Shown here: positions 6,696 to 12,153 of the stretch, piece after piece
Position numbering within the stretch: the stretch's first letter is position 1
How the letters are laid out: each line of letters opens with the position of its first letter
NCBI GenBank assembly: GCA_002793885.1
Contig: PFEG01000006.1
Span: 1-14,096, forward strand
Source: Candidatus Saccharibacteria bacterium CG10_big_fil_rev_8_21_14_0_10_47_8
GTDB lineage: Bacteria; Patescibacteriota; Saccharimonadia; Saccharimonadales; UBA10212
DNA length: 14,096 nucleotides
Reading direction: 5' to 3'
The notes under the pieces: model-generated
Database searches by the model: none
Told to the model about the DNA's origin: nothing
The model's input: the letters and a program-made list of their open reading frames with translations, nothing else
Made by a program: the position numbers and the translations under genes

Positions 6696-6866
6696 TTTTA
6701 GGGGCACATATGGGAATGTCTGGGTAGGAGCAAGCGAAGCGCGCATGAGCTGTATATAGGATACAGCGAAGAGCACTGGAGCTTGCGACACCGCCAGACG
6801 TCACAAGCACTGGCAGGGTTCCTGGCTCTGCCAGGGAGCAGGCCAGGGCGATATGTGATCCTAAAA
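6696..6866 (+). other. Closed, branched inverted-repeat element (possible small RNA)
   Basis: TTTTAGG (6696-6702) pairs with CCTAAAA (6860-6866), and CACATAT (6705-6711) pairs with ATATGTG (6851-6857). With G6703-U6859 this makes a 16-position closing helix broken by one G-A mismatch. Inside are CTGG/CCAG (6720-6723/6843-6846), GCAAGC/GCTTGC (6730-6735/6781-6786) holding a GCTGTAT/ATACAGC hairpin (6749-6767), and a CTGGCAG/CTGCCAG hairpin (6810-6834). The G-U pair exists only on the plus strand. A weak TTAGTC-18 nt-TATATT (6658-6687) would start transcription near 6694, at the edge of the helix. There is no convincing ORF. It could be a small RNA or a miniature mobile element. Confidence 0.4.
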
Positions 6867-6900
6867 GGCCTCCAGAGGGGGTGGGCACCGCTGGAGGCCT
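6863..6900 (-). terminator. Terminator hairpin of the candidate noncoding RNA
   Basis: AGGCCTCCAG (6866-6875) and CTGGAGGCCT (6891-6900) form a perfect G+C-rich 10-bp stem with a 15-nt loop. On the minus strand it is followed by TTTT then AGG. On the plus strand it is followed by ATTACACC without a U run, so the minus orientation is favoured. Confidence 0.6.
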
Positions 6901-7355
6901 ATTACACCCTTCAACCCACCATAAGCGAAGCGAGCGGAGTCTCTAAACAAAGAGTATATCCGAGCCAGTTCAAAAATGAACAATGCGCCTAAGGCGCACT
7001 CACTCACCCACGTTGAAACGGGAGCGACCCAGCACCTTTTCAAGGAGTTACACAACCCCGACGATACGTCGGGACTGTTCCACCCTGAAAAGGTGCGGGG
7101 CAAGGGTTAAAGGGGTTAGTATGTCTAAGAGTTCCCGCGCCTTTTAGCTATTTTTTAGCTTGAGCATTTGCTATAAAATGCATCGGCTAACTATACTAAA
7201 ACGTACCTAAAAGGCGCGGGAACTAGCTGGTAAGTGGAGGGTACAACTTGTAAGCCAGCTAGTAATCTCTCAAACAATCTAACTTGGTCCGCCAATAAAG
7301 CGGAGTTAGAAATGGGGGGTATAAGGTGCGGCAAGTACCATATTGGTACTTACGG
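6863..7355 (-). ncRNA. Candidate large structured noncoding RNA, family unknown
   Basis: About 490 nt on the minus strand run from a promoter at 7362-7390 to the hairpin terminator at 6863-6900. Plus-strand helix coordinates, 5' to 3' along the RNA, are: hairpin 7351-7344/7340-7333 (8 bp); closing helix 7324-7317 with 6909-6902 and 7316-7311 with 6920-6915, including three G-U pairs possible only on the minus strand; bulged hairpin 7309-7279; hairpin 7261-7255/7230-7224; 17-bp stem 7223-7207/7147-7131 enclosing a 5-bp (7190-7186/7159-7155) and a 6-bp (7181-7176/7169-7164) stem; 11-bp stem 7096-7086/7042-7032 (extendable by CCC/GGG) enclosing the 7-bp hairpin 7073-7057; 6-bp hairpin 6998-6984; 5-bp hairpin 6981-6968; and a two-part stem 6962-6935. 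No plausible ORF fits. I searched by eye for landmark sequences of RNase P RNA, tmRNA and SRP RNA and found none. The function is unknown. Confidence 0.6.
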
Positions 7356-7361
7356 ATTGCA

Positions 7362-7390
7362 ATTTTAGCGAATAAGTGACATAAAGTCAA
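7362..7390 (-). promoter_or_regulatory. Promoter of the candidate noncoding RNA
   Basis: On the minus strand TTGACT (7385-7390), a 17-nt spacer and TAAAAT (7362-7367) form a near-consensus promoter pointing away from dprA. The predicted start near 7355 lies just before the first hairpin. It is divergent from dprA, whose ATG is at 7400, so the two units share this 45-bp control region. A weak dprA promoter (TTGCAA 7357-7362, CATAAA 7380-7385) would overlap it. Confidence 0.65.
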
Positions 7391-7399
7391 TACCCTCTA

Positions 7400-8272
7400 A
7401 TGAATTTGCCAAATGTCAAGACTCTTAAGCTTAGCGACTCCTCTTACCCAGAGGTGCTCCGGCATATATCCAGCACGCCTGAACAACTATTTGTTCTAGG
7501 GACTAGCCCCGTGGAGTGGCTTGATAAACCTAAGGTAGCCGTAGTTGGCAGCCGACGGGCTAGCCCCTATGGGCGTCAGGTTACCGAGCGGTTAGTCAGC
7601 GAGCTGGCCGGCGTAGGCGTAGTAATTATCAGCGGTCTGGCGCTGGGGATCGATTCTATAGCCCACCAAGCCGCCTTAGAGGCAAACGGGCAAACCGTCG
7701 CTGTTTTGCCAACCCCGCTTGATAATATCTACCCAGCTTCGCACAATAACCTAGCACAAAATATCTTAAGCCAGGGTGGGACATTGATAAGCGAATATCC
7801 GCCAGGCTCCACGCCCTACAAACTGAACTTTATTGCCCGCAACAGGATAGTCAGCGGTTTGGCGGATATATTGTTAATTACAGAGGCCGCAGTTAACAGT
7901 GGCACGTTGCATACAGCCCGTTTCGCACTGGAGCAGGGAAAAACTGTCATGGCAGTGCCGGGTAATATCACCAGCCCGGGCAGCGAGGGCTGCAATAACC
8001 TAATTAAAAGTGGCGCCATACCAGCAACAGATGCCGGAGATATCTTCTTCGCGTTGGGAATCAACCCCAAAAAAGCTACAAAGGCCAGTAGATTTAAGGG
8101 CAGCCCGGATCAGCAGGCCTTGCTTAAACTGATTTCTAGCGGCATTCACTCCCAAGAAGAGCTGGCGCTAGCCAGCAAGTTGGACGCGGCTTCGATAAGC
8201 AGCCTTTTAACGATGTTAGAGATAGCTGGTGTAGCCAGAAGCCTAGGCGCCGGTAATTGGACACTTGCCTAA
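7400..8272 (+). CDS. dprA: DNA processing protein DprA (Smf)
   Basis: DprA binds incoming single-stranded DNA and loads RecA during natural transformation. The 290-residue protein has the DprA Rossmann domain (about 45-215): VAVVGSRRAS (G50-S51-R52), ISGLALGIDSIAH (78-89), the FIARNRIVSGL segment (144-154), NSGTLHTA (166-173) and AVPGN (185-189). A C-terminal winged-helix domain lies at about 235-288. The N-terminal lead (YPEVLRHISSTPEQLFVLG) is also typical, although the extra SAM-like domain of some DprA proteins is absent or short. The ATG at 7400 is the first start in the frame and has no clear Shine-Dalgarno. dprA followed by topA is a neighbourhood seen in many bacteria. With the VirD4-like ATPase nearby, it fits a DNA-uptake lifestyle of host-dependent CPR cells (inference). 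Confidence 0.95.
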   Translation: MNLPNVKTLKLSDSSYPEVLRHISSTPEQLFVLGTSPVEWLDKPKVAVVGSRRASPYGRQVTERLVSELAGVGVVIISGLALGIDSIAHQAALEANGQTVAVLPTPLDNIYPASHNNLAQNILSQGGTLISEYPPGSTPYKLNFIARNRIVSGLADILLITEAAVNSGTLHTARFALEQGKTVMAVPGNITSPGSEGCNNLIKSGAIPATDAGDIFFALGINPKKATKASRFKGSPDQQALLKLISSGIHSQEELALASKLDAASISSLLTMLEIAGVARSLGAGNWTLA

Positions 8273-8277
8273 CTAAA

Positions 8278-8401
8278 CATTTACCATTGGCCGTTTTCCA
8301 TTTACCCTTAATTGTCCATTTATCATTTTTCGTTGTAGCTACAATAATTAAATGTTAATTGTTAAATCAATGTGAGCTGTTAAATGTAAAATCGGTAAAT
8401 G
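8278..8401. repeat. AT-rich quasi-palindromic intergenic element (copy B)
   Basis: The element begins with CATTTACC (8278-8285), ends with the complement GGTAAATG (8394-8401), and has the 12-bp palindrome TTGTAGCTACAA (8333-8344) at its centre. The left arm is made of CATTTA(C/T)C-like words and the right arm of their complements (TTAAATGTTAA, TTAAATGTAAAAT). It shares an 11-mer, inverted, with copy A at 1054-1064. It starts 5 nt after the dprA stop and may end its transcript. Its last base overlaps the topA palindrome. Confidence 0.5.
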
Positions 8402-8427
8402 CACATATTATTCATGATAATATGTGC
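8401..8427. promoter_or_regulatory. Perfect 11-bp palindrome just before topA
   Basis: GCACATATTAT (8401-8411) and ATAATATGTGC (8417-8427) form a perfect dyad around TCATG. It ends 5 nt before the topA ATG at 8433. The centre contains TGaTAATAT, an extended -10-like sequence whose hexamer ends 9 nt before the ATG. The layout parallels 5666-5691 at pth, although the arm sequences differ. Confidence 0.5.
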
Positions 8428-8432
8428 GTTGT

Positions 8433-10742
8433 ATGGCAAAAAACTTAGTTATCGTAGAAAGTCCAACCAAAGCCAAAATCCTTACCCAGTATCTGGATAA
8501 AGATTTTGAGATAAAAAGCAGCTTCGGTCACATCCGTGACCTGCCTAAAAAGGGAGGTATTGGTGTTGACGTAGCGAAAAATTTTGAGCCGACTTACGAA
8601 GTTAGCCCAGATAAAACAGCTATAGTAAAAGAACTGAAAAAGGCTGCTAAAAGCAAGACCGTTTGGCTGGCCAGCGACCCCGACCGCGAAGGTGAAGCGA
8701 TTGCGTGGCATGTTTCCCAGATATTGGGGTTGGATCCTAAAAGGGTTAAGCGTATCATCTTTCACGAAATCACCAAGCCGGCCATACTAGAAGCCGTTGC
8801 TAACCCCCGGACCATAGACATGAAGCTGGTCGACGCCCAGCAGGCCAGGCGTATTTTGGACCGATTAGTGGGCTATGAGCTTAGTCCGGTGCTATGGAAA
8901 AAGGTTAGAGCCGGTTTAAGCGCTGGAAGGGTCCAGAGCGTGGCTGTTAAGCTGATAGTTGAGCGAGAACGCGAGATTAAAGCCCACGCCGCCGAAAGCT
9001 CATTTAAAATATCGGCTGTTTTTGAAGCCGGCAAAGGAGAACTGCCAGCCGAGCTAACAGATAAGCTAAAAACCGTCGAAACAGCCGAGAAATTCTTAGG
9101 CGATATCGCTAAAGCCAAATTTACGGTCGCCTCAGTCGAGCAAAAACTCGGTACCCGCTCGCCGGGAGCGCCGTTTACTACCAGCACCTTGCAGCAAGAA
9201 GCCTCCCGAAAGCTCAGTTACAGCGTTAGGCAAACCATGACGCTAGCTCAACGGCTATACGAACATGGCCACATAACCTACATGCGTACCGATAGCACGA
9301 ACTTATCACCCGTCGCGATTGACGCGGTCCAAAAATATATCACCAGCAAATACGGCGAAAAATATAGCCAAGTTAAGCAATATAAGACCAAAAACAAATC
9401 CGCCCAGGAGGCCCATGAAGCCATCAGGCCAACTCACGTAGACAAAGAAAGCGCCGGAGCTGATGCGCAACAGATCAAATTGTACAAACTGATTTGGCGC
9501 CGGGCCGTTGCCAGCCAGATGGCTCCAGCAGCAGTGGAAAAGACCGAAGTATTAATTGATATCAGCGGTAAAAAAGAACAGTTCTTAGCTAGCGGCGAAG
9601 TGTTGACCTTTGATGGCTTTTTTAAGGTCTACGGCGGCGGCAAGGACGATAGCATACTGCCGGTCGTAACCAAAGGCCAAAGCCTAAACCTAAACGATTT
9701 GGCGGGACTGCAAGTTTTTACTAAACCGGCCGCACGCTACGGCGAGGCCAGCCTGGTTAAAAAACTAGAGGAGTTAGGCATTGGCCGGCCAAGCACCTAC
9801 GCCCCGACTATCAGCACTATCCAAACCAGGGAATATATAGAGAAAAAAGATCTAGAGGGCCAGCCCAGAGATGTCATAGAACTTAGCCTCAAAAACGGCA
9901 ACGTCGTACGAACCACACAGTCCGTAACAGTAGGGGCCGATCGGGCTAAACTGGTACCAACTCCTTTGGCAGAAATTGTCACTGATTTTCTAGCCAAGTA
10001 CTTTGCCAGCATCATAGATTACGACTTTACCGCGAAGGCCGAGGACGAATTTGATGACATAGCCGAGGGCAAAATCAGTTGGCAGAACATGTTAAAACAG
10101 TTTTACGGGCACTTTCACCCGCTAGTTGAGAAATCGGGTGATGCCACCCGGGCAGAAACTTCTCAGGCCCGAAAGCTCGGCAAGGACCCCAAAACCGGCG
10201 AGTCGGTAATCGCTCGTTTTGGCCGTTACGGGCCCATGCTACAGCTAGGCGAGACACCGGACACTAAAGACAAAGAAGCCCCTAAACCAAAATTTGCGCC
10301 ACTGCCCGAAGGAGTGGAGCTTAGCGACGTCACACTTGAACAAGCTCTACCAATGTTTGAGCTGCCTCGAGAAGTCGGTAAAACAACCGACGGGCAAGTA
10401 ATTACAGCCAATATCGGCCGGTTCGGGCCGTATGTGAAGGTGGATAAACAGTTCTTCAGCATAAAAGACCACAGCCCAATGACAATAACCGAGGCCCAGG
10501 CTAAAGAAGTTATCGCTAACAAAGAAAAAGCCGCTAAAGAGAGAGTGGTCGCTGAGTTTGGAAAAATACAAGTCCTTCGCGGTCCTTACGGGCCATACGT
10601 TACAGACGGTAAGAAAAACGCCAAAATACCCAAGGATGAAGACCCAACTAAGCTAACAGAGAAAGCCTGTCAAAAACTGCTTGACGAGGCACCCGTAAAT
10701 AAGGGCCGTGGACACCGCAAGTTTCCAGCCAAGCAGATCTAA
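8433..10742 (+). CDS. topA: DNA topoisomerase I
   Basis: TopA is a type IA topoisomerase that relaxes negative supercoils through a 5'-phosphotyrosine intermediate. The 769-residue protein has the Toprim domain with E9 (VESPTKAK) and DPDRE at 82-86, and the active-site tyrosine Y283 in TYMRTDSTN. The C-terminus lacks the four-cysteine zinc ribbons of the E. coli enzyme. Instead it carries three copies of the topoisomerase C-terminal repeat, marked by GRYGP, GRFGP and GPYGP, and ends in a basic tail (KGRGHRKFPAKQI). I chose the ATG at 8433 because MAKNLVIVESP is the canonical start; an in-frame GTG at 8424 lies in the palindrome. No Shine-Dalgarno is present. The gene is separated from dprA by a repeat element and probably has its own promoter. 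Confidence 0.97.
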   Translation: MAKNLVIVESPTKAKILTQYLDKDFEIKSSFGHIRDLPKKGGIGVDVAKNFEPTYEVSPDKTAIVKELKKAAKSKTVWLASDPDREGEAIAWHVSQILGLDPKRVKRIIFHEITKPAILEAVANPRTIDMKLVDAQQARRILDRLVGYELSPVLWKKVRAGLSAGRVQSVAVKLIVEREREIKAHAAESSFKISAVFEAGKGELPAELTDKLKTVETAEKFLGDIAKAKFTVASVEQKLGTRSPGAPFTTSTLQQEASRKLSYSVRQTMTLAQRLYEHGHITYMRTDSTNLSPVAIDAVQKYITSKYGEKYSQVKQYKTKNKSAQEAHEAIRPTHVDKESAGADAQQIKLYKLIWRRAVASQMAPAAVEKTEVLIDISGKKEQFLASGEVLTFDGFFKVYGGGKDDSILPVVTKGQSLNLNDLAGLQVFTKPAARYGEASLVKKLEELGIGRPSTYAPTISTIQTREYIEKKDLEGQPRDVIELSLKNGNVVRTTQSVTVGADRAKLVPTPLAEIVTDFLAKYFASIIDYDFTAKAEDEFDDIAEGKISWQNMLKQFYGHFHPLVEKSGDATRAETSQARKLGKDPKTGESVIARFGRYGPMLQLGETPDTKDKEAPKPKFAPLPEGVELSDVTLEQALPMFELPREVGKTTDGQVITANIGRFGPYVKVDKQFFSIKDHSPMTITEAQAKEVIANKEKAAKERVVAEFGKIQVLRGPYGPYVTDGKKNAKIPKDEDPTKLTEKACQKLLDEAPVNKGRGHRKFPAKQI

Positions 10743-10751
10743 ATAATCATA

Positions 10752-10761
10752 CTTATCCACA
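10752..10761 (+). other. Isolated consensus DnaA box in a small hairpin
   Basis: TTATCCACA at 10753-10761 matches the DnaA-box consensus exactly. It lies in the left part of a CTTATC/GATAAG hairpin (10752-10757/10770-10775) just after topA. A single 9-mer can occur by chance in 14 kb, and no cluster or dnaA/dnaN gene is here, so an origin is not supported. Confidence 0.2.
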
Positions 10762-10861
10762 ATTTTTAAGATAAGCAAAATGTTTTGTAGCAAAATATAC
10801 ATAACCGGATTGTGCGTATGCGTCTAATTAGTGATAAAATATGTACGGTAACAAAAAATGT

Positions 10862-10890
10862 TTGACTTTTAAAAACTAAAGTTATATAAT
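10862..10890 (+). promoter_or_regulatory. Near-consensus promoter of the sigma4/HARE-HTH gene
   Basis: TTGACT (10862-10867), a 17-nt spacer and TATAAT (10885-10890) make one of the best promoters in the window. The predicted start near 10897 gives a leader of about 40 nt containing the purine-rich AGAGAAGAG just before the start codons. It is unlike the very short leaders proposed for der, pth and topA. Confidence 0.8.
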
Positions 10891-10940
10891 TGCATAAGCC
10901 TAATACCGCTGAGACATTAATTAACAGAGAAGAGATGAAT

Positions 10941-11978
10941 ATGGAAGAGGCAGCCGCCAAGCAACAACTTGACGTAGAAAAAGTGATACAGGATATCCTG
11001 GGAACAATCGAACGTGAACGCGAACGCGAAATAGTTGCTCGCCGTTTTGGTTTGTTTGACCGCCGCGAGACTCTAGAACAGATCGGCGAGCTGCTGGGTA
11101 TTACCCGTGAACGCGTCCGGCAACTGGAAAAGGCCATTATAATTAAACTGAAGGCCAGTGCCAGCCGTGATTTGCCTCACATCAAAGAAATCAACGAAGT
11201 CCTCAGCACACAACTCAAAGATATGGGCAATGTCGCTCGTATCAGTGATATCAGCGCCCGTTTAACGCGCGAAAGCAACAAGCTCGACCAGGCGCGCGTA
11301 GCCTTCTTAGCACACCTTAGCCCCGGCATAGTTATCATAGAAGACAACGATCACTTCTTCCACGCTATCGGGCTAGCCAGTGAGCATACTGAAAAAGCCA
11401 TCCGAGATATGGTTGGCAAAATCATCGACGCCATTAGAAACATCAGTGAGCCTACCACTATCGACGCCATAGCCGCTAAAATCGACAGTGATAACCCTAA
11501 GCACGTAGAAGCTCTGGCCGGCATCTCCAAGGGAATCGCGTCGCTTAACGAGCGATGGGGGCTAGTTAAGTGGCCAATGGTCAACCCTAAGAATATCAGA
11601 GATAAAATCTACGTTATCCTGCATGACAACAAAAAACCGATGCACTTTTCCGAAATTGCCGAGGCTATCAAAAAAAGCGACTTTAAGCGCAAGAATGTCA
11701 CTACCCAAGCCATTCATAACGAACTTATTAAAGATAAACGTTTTGTGCTGATAGGGCGCGGTATTTACGCTCTTCGCGAGTGGGGCTACAAGCGGGGTAC
11801 TGTTTCTGATGTTATTGCCGAAGTTTTGAAAAAAGAAAACGGCGCTTTGCACCGCGATGAGATTGTCCGCCGGGTACTAAAAAGCCGCCAGGTTAAAGAA
11901 ACCACCATCTTGCTCAACCTTCAGGGCAAGAAACAATTCAAACGAGTCGCTAAGGCAACCTACACTCTGGCTGAGTAA
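10941..11978 (+). CDS. Sigma-70 region 4 / HARE-HTH transcription protein
   Basis: The product has 345 residues from ATG 10941; ATG 10935 is an alternative start adding two residues. Residues about 15-72 match sigma-70 region 4, the helix-turn-helix that reads the -35 box (ETLEQIGELLGITRERVRQLEKA), preceded by EREREIVARRFGL. Regions 2 and 3, needed to melt DNA, are absent, so it is not a complete sigma factor. The C-terminal part contains a HARE-HTH winged helix (about 217-281: MHFSEIAEAI, RGIYALREWGY) and a second winged-helix-like repeat (285-344: ALHRDEIVRRVL). The middle (100-215) may hold more. HARE-HTH also occurs in the RNA polymerase delta subunit, so a polymerase-associated regulator is plausible. 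A strong promoter and purine-rich ribosome site suggest good expression. It is followed by a long hairpin. Confidence 0.87.
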   Translation: MEEAAAKQQLDVEKVIQDILGTIEREREREIVARRFGLFDRRETLEQIGELLGITRERVRQLEKAIIIKLKASASRDLPHIKEINEVLSTQLKDMGNVARISDISARLTRESNKLDQARVAFLAHLSPGIVIIEDNDHFFHAIGLASEHTEKAIRDMVGKIIDAIRNISEPTTIDAIAAKIDSDNPKHVEALAGISKGIASLNERWGLVKWPMVNPKNIRDKIYVILHDNKKPMHFSEIAEAIKKSDFKRKNVTTQAIHNELIKDKRFVLIGRGIYALREWGYKRGTVSDVIAEVLKKENGALHRDEIVRRVLKSRQVKETTILLNLQGKKQFKRVAKATYTLAE

Positions 11979-11986
11979 AGCCCTGC

Positions 11987-12076
11987 GTACTATAGCTAAA
12001 AGTGTGCGTTTCACGCGGGATAATCCAGTCGGTTACTCCGATCGCACTACGCTGGACCCACTTTTAGTTATAGTAC
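11987..12076 (+). other. 90-nt hairpin element with branched interior
   Basis: GTACTATAGCTAAAAGTG (11987-12004) pairs with CACTTTTAGTTATAGTAC (12059-12076) over 18 positions; the single non-Watson-Crick position is a G-U on the plus strand. The 54-nt interior holds GCGT/ACGC (12006-12016), and CCAG/CTGG (12025-12028/12052-12055) around TCGG/CCGA (12029-12041). It begins 8 nt after the stop of the sigma4 gene and has no U tract, so it is not a standard terminator. It could be a 3' mRNA structure, a small RNA or a mobile palindromic element. Confidence 0.5.
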
Positions 12077-12119
12077 TTCGACATACGTAATACAGCGGTC
12101 ACGCTAACGCTAAAAGATG

Positions 12120-12131
12120 TATAATAGGAGG
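12120..12131 (+). promoter_or_regulatory. TATAAT followed directly by AGGAGG
   Basis: TATAAT (12120-12125) abuts a perfect AGGAGG (12126-12131), 22 nt before the ATG at 12154. If TATAAT is the -10, the AGGAGG lies at or before the transcript start and cannot serve as ribosome site. If it is transcribed, it is too far from the ATG. No clear -35 is visible. Confidence 0.3.
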
Positions 12132-12153
12132 CTGAAGGTTGTTTAGATAAATT

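Noticed and set aside
7036..7095. T-box-like AGGGTGGAACAG on the minus strand
   Set aside because: It resembles the T-box antiterminator core, but the following bases do not match ACCGCG, no specifier arm is evident, and the terminator is followed by a gene with its own promoter, so no regulated gene is apparent.
6783..7103. Two overlapping open frames of 69 and 80 codons in the RNA region
   Set aside because: They lie on opposite strands across hairpins, have odd composition, no ribosome site and no recognisable motif; they look like chance frames.
6863..7355. The structured region as RNase P RNA, tmRNA, SRP RNA or a group I/II intron
   Set aside because: I found no GAGGAAAGTC or ACAGAA...GGCTTA blocks, no tRNA-like ends with GGTTCRA, no SRP tetraloop region and no intron core on either strand by eye. 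A covariance search is still needed to exclude divergent forms.
10753..10761. Replication origin suggested by TTATCCACA
   Set aside because: There is a single box with no cluster, no AT-rich unwinding region and no dnaA, dnaN or similar gene in the window.
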